Assembly (NCBI GenBank): GCA_001567165.1
Contig: LNFQ01000006.1
Span: 1-37,499, forward strand
Length of the DNA stretch: 37,499 bases
Direction: 5' to 3'
Origin: Bacteroidetes bacterium OLB11
Lineage (GTDB): Bacteria > Bacteroidota > Bacteroidia > Chitinophagales > Chitinophagaceae
In this document: piece by piece, positions 16,358 to 24,721 of the stretch
Layout: each line of letters starts with the position of its first letter
Position numbering within the stretch: the stretch's first letter is position 1
The notes under the pieces: model-generated
Seen by the model: only the letters and a program-made list of their open reading frames with translations
Database searches by the model: none
Told to the model about the DNA's origin: nothing
Position numbers and translations under genes: made by a program

Positions 16358-18251
16358 CTATTTGTTTTTGTTTAGAAATGAAATAGGACTATTGCCTGTT
16401 AGTCCGAAAGAAAAATGGGTGCTGGGCATTGTCCTGCCAATCACAGTTTGGTAATTTTTATTGAAAATATTTTGGATAGAAAAATGAATTTTAAATGTGT
16501 TTTTTTTAAGAGAAATTAGATATGAACAAAATAGGTTATGTGTTTGAAATGGTGTCAGCCATTCGCTTTCATCTGTTGTGATAAAGCGATATCCTGTGTA
16601 ATTATAAACATACATTAGATTGATATTATTGATATTCAATTGGCATTGTGTTTTGAATTGATATCGTGGTGTATAAGGAATTTGTTTGCCAATCGAATAG
16701 TCATTGTTGATGGGTGAAGATAGCGTTGTAGATAAAATATAGGCATATAAAATATTGAATGAAACATAATGATTTTTATTTTTATCAAAAGTATTTTTAT
16801 AAGTAAAATCAATATCTAAGCCTCTGCTCCACACCTCTTGCAAATTATGAGGAGATAAAATACTACCTCCATACCAAACAATCCAATTTGAAACATTTCT
16901 ATTAAAAATAGAAAGTTTATTTTTAATAGAATGTTGGTGATTTAACTTGAAATGATTTTCAATCCCGACATCTATATTGTAGCCTATTTCAGGCTTTAGT
17001 TGCTCGTTTCCTCCGGGCTCATAATATAATTCATTCAATGTTGGCGCTCGATAACTTTTGTTGAGAGAAAGAAAAAGATAGTGGTTATTGAAAATGGTTT
17101 GTTTGATTAAGCAACCTGCGGTATAAGGCAATTCAAAAATAGTTGAAAACTCTTTTTGAAAAAATAATTTGAAATATACATTTTTTAAGAATGTACTATT
17201 TTCATAAAGCAAATGAAGCGAAAGTCTTTGTATATCTTTACTTTGATGTTTTAGAAATGTCGAATATCGATAGCTAGTTTCAAGTGAAATACTTTGTTGT
17301 GGAGCAATATGATATTGCATATTTTCAGTAAGAGAAAGGTCTAAAGATGAATAATCAGAAGATAAAAAAATGCTACTATCTTGATATTGATAACTGTCTT
17401 TAAAAAACGCCCAGTATTGTTTTTGAAGAGAATTTATTTTTATAATAATGATGTTTTAAAATTGTCCTAATACTTTGATTGAATTCGTGTTTTCGACTGT
17501 AATCTTCAAATGTAGCAGGTGGGATATTTCTATCCATTTCTTGCCACCAAACATGAACAGAGGTTTCATTATATGGATTGTGTAAATAATAGAAATTACT
17601 CAAAATGCCTTTGGTTATTGAGCTTGCATGTGTTAGGGTGTCTTTTCGTTCTTTTGTTTCATTATAAAAATCAAATTGGTTTTTTGAAGATTTGTAAAAT
17701 GTTTTGATGTCAAAATGAGATTGGTTATTTGCAATTTTTAATTTAAAATTTCCGAAATGATTTTTTAGACTTTCATAATGATATGCATAGCTGATTTCTT
17801 CCTCTTTTTGAAAGGTGGGTTTATCATTTTCAATACTGATAGAGCCTGCTATTTCTGCATTTTTATCACTTGCATATTGGATATCGATTTTATCAAACAA
17901 AGCAATTGGGATATTGCTGATATCGCTTAATCCATTCAAAGCATTATTGATGTTTAATCCTTCCCATTTCAAAGAAGTTTGAGCAGCTGAAGCTCCTCGC
18001 ATACTAAGGGTACTCATTGCACCTACACCATAGTTTTTGACAAACACAGTACTATTCAATTGCAAGACTTGATCGAGGGCGTTTAATTGATTGTGCTGGA
18101 TGATGACACTGTCTATTTGTTGTTTTAAAACACTAGTTTTTATTTTTCGATCTTTTACGATGATGTTTTTTAAAGTATCTTGTTTTATAATTTGTGCAAA
18201 CAAATTTTCAAATGAAAAAATCAAAATGATATTTAAAATATATTTTATCAT
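16358..18251 (-). CDS. btuB: BtuB-like TonB-dependent receptor, frameshifted
   Basis: Outer-membrane importer, presumably for corrinoids. The signal peptide is MIKYILNIILIFSFENLFAQ. A plug domain spans about residues 25-150 (NALDQVLQLNSTVFVKNYGVG, then STLSMRGASAAQTSLKWEGL with the usual SMRG and W-G motifs). Beta-barrel strands follow, including LNELYYEPGGNEQLKPE, LDIDFTYKN and FSIQNIFNKNYQ. The reading frame is lost at six A on the plus strand (17402-17407, T6 in the gene). Removing one base turns the stop into GVFKDSYQYQDSSIFLSSDY and joins both parts, giving about 630 residues. The gene name rests on context: cobalamin riboswitch and BtuG-like gene upstream, the latter overlapping by four bases (ATGA). 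A tail of about 15 residues extends past the last typical barrel strand. Pieces as read: 17400-18251 and 16358 to about 17401. Confidence 0.88.
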
Positions 18252-19318
18252 TTGAAAAGAAACATATTTGAGCCAATACCTGCTTGAAATGTATTCAACA
18301 ATTCTCCTTTATTTGAATATTCATAGATCGTGCTACTTTGTGTGAATCCTTTCGGATCGGAGATGAATAAATTTTTGGAAATAGGGTGGATGCCTAACCC
18401 CCAGAAGTAAGTGTTTGTAGGTGCTTCAATAAAAGCTTTGTCAGGAATTTGATTGTCATCAATACGCATTCGATAGATTCCATTATCTTGATTTGTAGCA
18501 TAATAATCTACTTGTATAAAATACAATGAATCTTTCGAATCATTGATAGTTAGTTTGATTGGTTCAGCTGTTTTCTTGAAGGGAATTTGCCTGAGAATTT
18601 GTTTATTTTGGATTGAATATTGCGTTAAAAATGAGTTACAATTTTTATATTTATCTCCTGATAAAACCCAAAGGTTTCCATCTTTATCTTGCAAAATACT
18701 ATGTGGTGCTTTTGCTTGATTTATTGAAATTCGTTCTGTAATCTGAAAAGTATTTTGATCGATTTTATAAATATAATTACAAGCAGTGTCCCAATTGCAT
18801 GCCCAAATATTTTGACCGTCAAACAACATGTTTTCATTATTCGGAAAATCAGTATGGATGGTGTCGATAATTTGATAAGAATTTAAATCTAAAACATAAA
18901 TTGATGATTGATATATTGAGCTGATAAATGCAGTGTTTATACTGCTTTGGACGATATATCTTGGATAAGGAATATTTTGAATTGTTTGAATTATTTTATG
19001 TTGTTGAGTGTCGATAACTACGACTTTATTGGAGTTGTTTACAGCAATAAAATATTGACCGTTGATGAGCGTAATGCTTTGTGCTACATCACCTAAAGGT
19101 AACTTGTTTTGAGTTTTAAAGATCCCATTTTGAATCTGATTGTTTTTTAAATCTAAGTATGAAATTTCGGCATTATTGTTCCCATAAGCACCTTCATTTA
19201 AAATGAGAATCCCATGGTTATTCAAATCAATATTTTGCGATAAATATGGATGAGGTTTATCCTTTACACATGCGAAAAGAAAACTCATCAAAATCAAGAT
19301 ATGGAGCTTGGGTTTCAT
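18248..19318 (-). CDS. BtuG-like beta-propeller surface lipoprotein (YncE/DUF5074 type)
   Basis: A 356-residue lipoprotein. The signal sequence MKPKLHILILMSFLFAC ends in a lipobox with Cys17, followed by VKDK. The body is a seven-bladed YncE-like propeller with repeating units such as GILILNEGAYGNNNAEISYL, GQYFIAVNNSNKVVVID, TAFISSIYQSSIYVLDL, GQNIWACNWD and GNLWVLSGD. In gut Bacteroides, BtuG proteins of this fold sit on the outside of BtuB and bind B12 extremely tightly; here the gene overlaps the BtuB-like receptor by ATGA, so the pair is made together. It is third in the riboswitch-controlled operon, 21 bases after the preceding gene. The family assignment is by fold pattern and context; corrinoid binding is inferred. 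Confidence 0.88.
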   Translation of the reverse strand: MKPKLHILILMSFLFACVKDKPHPYLSQNIDLNNHGILILNEGAYGNNNAEISYLDLKNNQIQNGIFKTQNKLPLGDVAQSITLINGQYFIAVNNSNKVVVIDTQQHKIIQTIQNIPYPRYIVQSSINTAFISSIYQSSIYVLDLNSYQIIDTIHTDFPNNENMLFDGQNIWACNWDTACNYIYKIDQNTFQITERISINQAKAPHSILQDKDGNLWVLSGDKYKNCNSFLTQYSIQNKQILRQIPFKKTAEPIKLTINDSKDSLYFIQVDYYATNQDNGIYRMRIDDNQIPDKAFIEAPTNTYFWGLGIHPISKNLFISDPKGFTQSSTIYEYSNKGELLNTFQAGIGSNMFLFK

Positions 19319-19339
19319 TTTACTGTTTCACAAACTTAT

Positions 19340-20296
19340 CTATTTTTTTGTGCCATTCACATCTTCAATCATTAAAATATATAATCCCGATTTTAACTCT
19401 TCAATATTCAGCTGGGTGGCATTATTGACTTCTTTTATTTTAATACCATCAATCGAATAGATAGCCAGTTTTTTGATTTTATTTTGGCTTTTGATTTGAA
19501 TAAAATGAGACGAAGGGTTAGGATAAAATTGAATATCCTGATTGCTTGAAATGGTTGTAATATTTAAGGGAATTTGATGAATGACAGCAATGGCATCTAA
19601 ATCAAAACCACTTGATGGATAAGGGGTAGGGTATGGGTCATTAATTTTATGATACAAATAATCTCTTGAGCAAATGACATCGTTCAAACTACCAATAACA
19701 TCTTTAATTTTTACATAATGAATGAAGTCGAGCGGTGTGAACAAATTTATTTCATCTAAGTCAAAAGGGGTGCCATAATTGGAAATATATTTTCCGGCAA
19801 AATTATAAATGTTTCTTGCGTCCATATAATCACCTGCTCCTGCTATTTGAGTTGTCGTATCATTATTACAAATAGCAGGAAAGGTGTAAAAATCGATACC
19901 ATCTTTGCTCACCGAAACTTCACCTAGCTCTAAAAATGCTAAATTGCTATCAGTAGGATTTCTAAAGCCATTCTCAAAAATAGCAAAGTCAAAACCCTGA
20001 CCATTTGCAATTGGATTTGAAAAGTAATAAATGGCTTCACCTCCATCGCCCAAGCTCAAAACATTGCCATCTGCAATTCCTAAAACACTTTGAGTATTTC
20101 CTATTGTAGGCTTTCCTAAACTTGTGTCGGCGATGTCTTGCCAGCCTATATTGATGATGCAACTATCGCCCCACGCCACAATGATTGAAGAGTCTTTGTG
20201 AATAGCAGTACTGCCATTCAAACCCGCTTGAGGTGCAAATTGAGCTGATGTGAATATTGGAATGAAAAATATGAGTATCGTTAAGAGAAATTTCAC
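19340..20296 (-). CDS. T9SS-sorted surface protein of the corrinoid operon, function unknown
   Basis: A 318-residue secreted protein. The signal peptide is MKFLLTILIFFIPIFTSAQ. The central domain (about 20-235) includes SIIVAWGDSCIINIGWQDIA, SVLGIADGNVLSLGDGGEAI, FDFAIFENGF, FLELGEVSVSKDG and GFDLDAIAVIHQ, a pattern seen in 'cell surface' proteins found near B12 genes in Bacteroidota. The C-terminal 75 residues are a T9SS type A sorting domain (IQFYPNPSSHFIQI, LAIYSIDGIKI, LKSGLYILMIED). No catalytic motif is visible. It is second in the operon behind the cobalamin riboswitch, with its ATG one base past the upstream stop. A role in capturing or releasing corrinoids outside the cell is an inference from regulation and neighbours only. 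The alternating Gly/Asp turns suggest a beta sandwich. Confidence 0.88.
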   Translation of the reverse strand: MKFLLTILIFFIPIFTSAQFAPQAGLNGSTAIHKDSSIIVAWGDSCIINIGWQDIADTSLGKPTIGNTQSVLGIADGNVLSLGDGGEAIYYFSNPIANGQGFDFAIFENGFRNPTDSNLAFLELGEVSVSKDGIDFYTFPAICNNDTTTQIAGAGDYMDARNIYNFAGKYISNYGTPFDLDEINLFTPLDFIHYVKIKDVIGSLNDVICSRDYLYHKINDPYPTPYPSSGFDLDAIAVIHQIPLNITTISSNQDIQFYPNPSSHFIQIKSQNKIKKLAIYSIDGIKIKEVNNATQLNIEELKSGLYILMIEDVNGTKK

Positions 20297-20297
20297 T

Positions 20298-21293
20298 TTA
20301 TTTCAATATTTTTTGGTAAGAAATTTCTTTTGAAGTTTGTAGTTTTAGCAAATAAATCCCTTTTGCAAATGAAGATGTGTTGATTGATTGAGTATTCCAT
20401 TTTTCAACCTTCCAATTATTGATAAGCGTACCACTGATATTATAAATGGAAACCATTAAATTTTCATCTTCATTATTTTGAATAAAAAGTTGATTTAAAA
20501 CGGGATTTGGATAAATAGATACCTTCAAATCTTTTGCTACATCTTCTGTTAGAGTAGGAGTAAAAGTGATATTATCGACTGAAAAATAGGCAGGGGTATT
20601 CATTCCAAAAGCACTAGTATCGCTTGATTCCATAAAGAAAGCTAAACTATCGATAGCACCAATCGCACTGAGGTCAACCAGTTTCCAGTCTTTCACAATA
20701 TAATCATTCACATTGTTGGAGTCTCTGAAATCGGCTAAGTAAGCGGTCACGCTATCGGTAGGGTTTCCGTTGAGCCATCCATAAAAAGTCACTGAAAAGA
20801 AGTCGGGGTCGTTTCCGCTGGCACCGCCAAATTTTTTTGCAAATCCATCTCCATTTTCCATAGAGCGGTAAGCTATTGTTATGTTGGTGATGTAAATTGA
20901 TGAAATATTTTTGAAAGGTTGGGTAAATCGGATTCGGTTATAGTATGGGTCAAAAGAATTGTAAAATGCAGTGGCATATATGTTGCTGTTGTTGGCTCCA
21001 ATAGCCGGAAAAGCTGCACAGTCACTGGTGTCATAGCTAATAGATACGCTATCTTTTAAACGAGATAATGCCCAGCCACTCCAATAGTCGCCCCATATTG
21101 AAGTGTCGTGAGATGAAGTAAAAATGCAGGTGTTGCTTTCAAAAGAGAAGTCGCCCGGGATTCCAGGGAACCCTTTGAAATAATTGCTACCGATGGAGTC
21201 TAAAAATGGAGATTGCTCTTCAAAGGTAATGGTTTGAGAAAAGCTGGCTTTTATTGAGAAAAAAGCAAGAAAAAACAATGTCATTTTTTTCAT
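20298..21293 (-). CDS. DUF4465-type secreted protein with T9SS sorting domain
   Basis: A 331-residue protein and the first gene behind the cobalamin riboswitch. The signal peptide is MKKMTLFFLAFFSIKASFSQ. Residues about 20-245 look like DUF4465: TITFEEQSPFLDS, WGDYWSGWALSRLKD, FAKKFGGASGNDPDFFSVTF, DSVTAYLADFRDSN and YIVKDWKLVDLSAIGAIDSL, ending in TPAYFSVDNITF. The last 80 residues are a T9SS type A sorting domain (VSIYPNPVLNQLFIQ, VSIYNISGTLI, KGIYLLKLQ). DUF4465 genes recur in corrinoid uptake loci of Bacteroidota, and the fold resembles a carbohydrate-binding-module-like beta sandwich; no catalytic residues are obvious. The sorting tail replaces the lipoprotein anchor used in gut Bacteroides. 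A corrinoid-binding role is inferred. Confidence 0.9.
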   Translation of the reverse strand: MKKMTLFFLAFFSIKASFSQTITFEEQSPFLDSIGSNYFKGFPGIPGDFSFESNTCIFTSSHDTSIWGDYWSGWALSRLKDSVSISYDTSDCAAFPAIGANNSNIYATAFYNSFDPYYNRIRFTQPFKNISSIYITNITIAYRSMENGDGFAKKFGGASGNDPDFFSVTFYGWLNGNPTDSVTAYLADFRDSNNVNDYIVKDWKLVDLSAIGAIDSLAFFMESSDTSAFGMNTPAYFSVDNITFTPTLTEDVAKDLKVSIYPNPVLNQLFIQNNEDENLMVSIYNISGTLINNWKVEKWNTQSINTSSFAKGIYLLKLQTSKEISYQKILK

Positions 21294-21383
21294 GAATATT
21301 TAAAATTTTGGGAAATTAAAATAGATACGAAAAGCGTAATCGAACCTACCGAAGCTTTATTCCCGAAGCTAACGTAAAAGTAT

Positions 21384-21558
21384 TTGTATGAGGCAGGTCT
21401 TCTGACTTACTCCTATTTCTTGCACCTTCCCATCAAAAAGACAGTGGTATTTGCGAAGAAACTTGAAGAGTTTACAGCACCGGGTAGTGTTACTGATTTT
21501 CACAGTATTCCCTATTAATCTTTATCGTTTTTTTTTAAACTTAGGATACCTGATACAA
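21384..21558 (-). ncRNA. Cobalamin (AdoCbl/B12) riboswitch
   Basis: Read on the minus strand, the core elements come in order: AATAGGGAATACTGTGAAAAT, CACTACCCGGTGCTGTAA, CCACTG, GGGAAGGTG and the B12 box GTCAGAAGACCTGCC. The ends form a P1 stem, TTGTATCAGG (21549-21558) with CCTCATACAA (21384-21393), nine of ten pairs. This is the standard cobalamin aptamer, which lowers expression of the downstream genes when B12 is plentiful. The leader from here to the ATG at 21293 is about 90 bases and contains no clear terminator, so control may act on translation. A -7 promoter box ends three bases upstream of P1. Confidence 0.97.
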
Positions 21559-21560
21559 TG

Positions 21561-21568
21561 CAAAGATA
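21561..21568 (-). promoter_or_regulatory. -7 promoter box for the riboswitch-controlled B12 operon
   Basis: The minus strand reads TATCTTTG and ends just before the P1 stem of the riboswitch, so transcription would start almost exactly at the first aptamer base. The fit between box and aptamer end supports both calls. No clear -33 box at N19. Confidence 0.6.
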
Positions 21569-21611
21569 TAAAATGAATTTCCTTAAATACTATTTTTGAT
21601 ATAAACAATTT

Positions 21612-22856
21612 TTAAACAACGTCTGGAAATTCGTTAGGATATAATTTGTTTTCCAATTTATGTTTAATCACTTTGAATGCGGTTATTGTTTCTTCAATGT
21701 CTTGTTTAGTGTGCATTGCAGTAGGGATCAAACGTAATATGATATGTCCTTTAGGAATGACAGGATAGGTCACTAAAGAACAAAAGATATTGTAGTTTTC
21801 TCGCAAGTCTGTGGTTAACTGTGTCGCTTCAAATACACCACCGGTAAGATATACAGGGGTGACAGGCGAATCTGTTTTGCCTATGTTAAACCCATTGGCT
21901 TTTAATTGGCTTTGTAATAAATTGACGTTTTCCCAAAGTTTTTCTCTTAATTCAGGATGGTTTTTGAGAAGTTCTAATCGTTTGAGATTACCTACTACAA
22001 TTGGCATTGGAAGTGATTTTGCGAATATTTGAGAACGCATATTGTATCTCAAATAACCCACAATCGATTTATCACCAGCAATGAACCCGCCAATGCTTGC
22101 CATACTTTTGGCAAAAGTAGAGAAGTATAAATCGATATCATCTTGACAACCTTGTTCCTCTCCAGCTCCAGCTCCTGTTGGTCCTAATGTGCCAAATCCG
22201 TGAGCGTCATCAACTAAAAGTCGAAAATCGTATTTTGATTTTAATGAGCAAATTTCTTTTAATTTTCCTTGGTCACCGGCCATGCCAAAAACTCCTTCGG
22301 TAATCACTAATATTCCACCACCTGTTTCTTGTATCATTTTACTAGCTCTTATTATTTGTTTTTCGAAGTCTTCTAAATCGTTATGCTTAAAGACATATCG
22401 GTGAGAAGGAGCCATTCTTAATCCATCGATAATACAAGCATGACTTTCAGCATCATAAACAACCACATCTCTTCTGCTACATAAGCAATCGACAATAGAG
22501 GTCATTCCTTGATAACCATAATTCAGCAAATAAGCATCTTCTTTTGAAACGAAGTGTGCTAATTGTTGTTCTAATTTTTCATGAAAATCAGAGTTTCCAC
22601 TCATCATTCTTGCACCCATTGGGTAAGCAAGTCCCCATTTTTCAGCAGCTTCTTTGTCTGCTTTTCTAACTTCTGGATGATTTGCTAATCCTAAATAATT
22701 ATTTAAGCTCCATATAACTCTTTCTTTCCCTTGGAAAATCATACGATTGCCTAACTCTCCTTCTAATTTTGGAAATGCGAAATAGCCATGTGCTTTATCT
22801 TCATATTGCCCTATTGAGCCTTTGTTTCTTAAAAATTTTTCAAATAAATCTGCCAT
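21612..22856 (-). CDS. spt: Serine palmitoyltransferase (alpha-oxoamine synthase family)
   Basis: A 414-residue PLP enzyme condensing serine with a long-chain acyl-CoA or acyl-ACP, the first step of sphingolipid synthesis. The opening MADLFEKFLRNKGSIGQY and FPKLEGELGNRMIFQGKE are typical of the Bacteroidota SPT branch rather than of 2-amino-3-ketobutyrate ligase. Motifs are WSLNNYLGLANHPEV, GARMMSGNSDFHEKLE, the EGVFGMAGD loop (187-195), DDAHGFGTLG (216) with the PLP-binding Asp, and Schiff-base Lys250 in STFAKSMASIGGF. It stands alone with its own TACTTTTG box, and lies upstream of the B12 operon on the same strand with a promoter between them. 8-amino-7-oxononanoate synthase is a less likely alternative. 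Sphingolipids are known components of many Bacteroidota membranes. Confidence 0.9.
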   Translation of the reverse strand: MADLFEKFLRNKGSIGQYEDKAHGYFAFPKLEGELGNRMIFQGKERVIWSLNNYLGLANHPEVRKADKEAAEKWGLAYPMGARMMSGNSDFHEKLEQQLAHFVSKEDAYLLNYGYQGMTSIVDCLCSRRDVVVYDAESHACIIDGLRMAPSHRYVFKHNDLEDFEKQIIRASKMIQETGGGILVITEGVFGMAGDQGKLKEICSLKSKYDFRLLVDDAHGFGTLGPTGAGAGEEQGCQDDIDLYFSTFAKSMASIGGFIAGDKSIVGYLRYNMRSQIFAKSLPMPIVVGNLKRLELLKNHPELREKLWENVNLLQSQLKANGFNIGKTDSPVTPVYLTGGVFEATQLTTDLRENYNIFCSLVTYPVIPKGHIILRLIPTAMHTKQDIEETITAFKVIKHKLENKLYPNEFPDVV

Positions 22857-22872
22857 TGATTAATTTTTTTTG

Positions 22873-22880
22873 CAAAAGTA
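22873..22880 (-). promoter_or_regulatory. -7 promoter box for the serine palmitoyltransferase gene
   Basis: TACTTTTG on the minus strand, followed by CA and an A-rich leader of 16 bases before the ATG at 22856. Good TAnnTTTG match; no -33 TTTG at the usual spacing. Confidence 0.5.
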
Positions 22881-23015
22881 ATCATTTTTTTATTTGATTA
22901 AAATATATATTATTTTTTAGGGATAAGATAAATGGAATTAAACCGAGGATATTTTATAATGATAATAATTAAATGTTTTTTTACTAAAAAAGATGTCGCT
23001 AAAACTTTTTATCTA

Positions 23016-23023
23016 TACATTTG
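23016..23023 (+). promoter_or_regulatory. -7 promoter box for the ABC exporter operon
   Basis: TACATTTG followed 17 bases later by the ATG at 23041. It matches the -7 consensus; the -33 region is not recognisable. Confidence 0.5.
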
Positions 23024-23040
23024 AAGAATAATATTGAAAG

Positions 23041-23931
23041 ATGAAATCGGTTTTAGAAGTTCAGTCTGTATCCAAATCGTATAATACTATAAAAGCGTTA
23101 AATGATATTTCTTTTGAAGTGCCAAAAGGGTCAATTTTTGGTATTCTTGGGCCAAATGGAAGTGGAAAAACAACTTTACTAGGCATTTTGCTCAATATCT
23201 TAAAGCCAGACTCCGGCAGCTTTCGTTGGGTTGATTATCAAGATAATAATTTGGCACGAAAAAAAAATTGGGCTTTAATAGAAACGCCTAATTTTTACCC
23301 TTATTTAGATGCAGTACAAAACCTGAAAATTGTAGCTGAAATTAAGCAATGCGGCAACCAATTAATTGAAAGTGCACTGCAACAAACTGGACTTTATGAG
23401 CGAAGATTTTCTCAATTTAAAACGTTTTCATTAGGAATGAAACAAAGACTGGCTATCGCTTCTACCCTTATTTCTCAAGCTGATATCCTAGTGTATGATG
23501 AGCCAACCAATGGGCTTGACCCTCAAGGAATTGCAGAAATTAGAAACCTAATTATTGACATTCGAAATCAAGGAAAAACGATTATCTTGGCTAGTCATTT
23601 GCTTGATGAAGTGGAAAAAGTTTGTACGGATATGGTCATTATTAAAAATGGAAAATTATTGATTTATGGTCCTGTTGCAGAAATTGTCAGCGATGAAGAA
23701 TGGATTGAAATTGCTGCTAATAATATGAACTCTTTGGAATCACTTTTAAACAATCATCCAGGAGTGACTGTGAAAAGTAAATCCAATTTTTTTGTGATTA
23801 CAATTGACAAAAGCCTAAGCGTAGAGGAGTTGAGCAAATTGTGTTTTCAACATCAAATTGAGTTAACTCATTTAAATCAACGAAAAAGAACCTTAGAAAG
23901 TAAATTTATCGAAATCGTTAAACAATCATAG
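23041..23931 (+). CDS. ABC transporter ATP-binding protein
   Basis: A 296-residue ATPase subunit of an ABC-2 type exporter. Walker A GPNGSGKTT is at 37-45, the Q-loop area holds ETPNFYPYLD, the signature variant FSLGMKQRLAIAS is near 130, Walker B ILVYDEPTNGLDP is at 149-161, and the switch His is in LASHLLDEVEKVC. The C-terminal 85 residues after the nucleotide-binding domain form the small regulatory extension common in multidrug/lantibiotic-resistance-type exporters. It contains a run of nine A (coding RKKN) that is in frame, unlike shorter runs that break neighbouring genes. The permease follows one base later, so the two form one transporter. Substrate unknown. Confidence 0.95.
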   Translation: MKSVLEVQSVSKSYNTIKALNDISFEVPKGSIFGILGPNGSGKTTLLGILLNILKPDSGSFRWVDYQDNNLARKKNWALIETPNFYPYLDAVQNLKIVAEIKQCGNQLIESALQQTGLYERRFSQFKTFSLGMKQRLAIASTLISQADILVYDEPTNGLDPQGIAEIRNLIIDIRNQGKTIILASHLLDEVEKVCTDMVIIKNGKLLIYGPVAEIVSDEEWIEIAANNMNSLESLLNNHPGVTVKSKSNFFVITIDKSLSVEELSKLCFQHQIELTHLNQRKRTLESKFIEIVKQS

Positions 23932-23932
23932 T

Positions 23933-24721
23933 ATGATGCATTTATTAAAAATAGAGTGGTTAAAAATCAAAAACTACAAATCATTTTATTTAATGGTTGG
24001 GCTGATTGTAGGCTTATTGGCTATTGTCAATCTTTTTATTAAAACAAATATAGAAAAAGTGATGGGACTTAATGGTATTGCTATTTTTAGCGAGTCATAC
24101 TCATTCCCTGGAATATGGAAGACCGTAGGCTTTCATTATTCATGGATTATTTTGTTTTCAATCATCATTATTGTAAATAATATCGCAAATGAATATTCAT
24201 TTAAAACGATTCGCCAAAATATTATTGATGGAATGTCGAGAAATGAATATTTATTAGCAAAAACATATTTTATTGTTTCAATGACTTTGTTTTTCACGCT
24301 ATGTTATACCTTGGTTTGTGTGCTGTTGGGCTTGACAAATGGAGTGAGTGGAATTTTTGACGAAATGCAGTATATTCTATATGTCTTTGTTTATACACTT
24401 TGTCTTTATTCAATTGCATTTTTATTTGTTTTATTTATAAAAAAATCGAGTATGTCCATTATCATTTTCTTTGTGTATATGCTCTTGGAGAATGGTTTGT
24501 CAAGCTATATTAATTTCAAAACAGGCTCGGCTTATGGTAATCTGCTCCCATTGCAATGTGGAGATGCTCTTTTGCCTTCTGCTTCATTAGAAAAAGTAAA
24601 AAATTTAACGAATTTGAATTCGCAAGATTTTGACAAGCCCATATACGCTGCGGCTTGTATGGGCTATGCTATTATTGCTTTTTTTATTGCTAAAAAGAAA
24701 ATAGAAAATTCAGACTTATAA
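23933..24721 (+). CDS. ABC-2 type transporter permease
   Basis: A 262-residue membrane protein with six predicted helices (for example FYLMVGLIVGLLAIVNLF, YSWIILFSIIIIVNNIA, FIVSMTLFFTLCYTLVCVLL and a final GYAIIAFFIA). It contains the ABC-2 motif NEYSFKTIRQNIIDGMSRNEYLLAK, which links to the ATPase. It begins directly after the ATPase stop, giving a two-gene exporter. The gene ends in TTATAA, overlapping by six bases the end of the convergent S9 peptidase. No substrate hint is visible; similar pairs export peptides or lipids. Confidence 0.93.
   Translation: MMHLLKIEWLKIKNYKSFYLMVGLIVGLLAIVNLFIKTNIEKVMGLNGIAIFSESYSFPGIWKTVGFHYSWIILFSIIIIVNNIANEYSFKTIRQNIIDGMSRNEYLLAKTYFIVSMTLFFTLCYTLVCVLLGLTNGVSGIFDEMQYILYVFVYTLCLYSIAFLFVLFIKKSSMSIIIFFVYMLLENGLSSYINFKTGSAYGNLLPLQCGDALLPSASLEKVKNLTNLNSQDFDKPIYAAACMGYAIIAFFIAKKKIENSDL

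Noticed and set aside
21612..22856. 2-amino-3-ketobutyrate CoA ligase (kbl)
   Set aside because: The fold family is the same, but the N-terminus and FPKLEGELGNRM segment match the Bacteroidota serine palmitoyltransferase branch; no threonine dehydrogenase gene is nearby.
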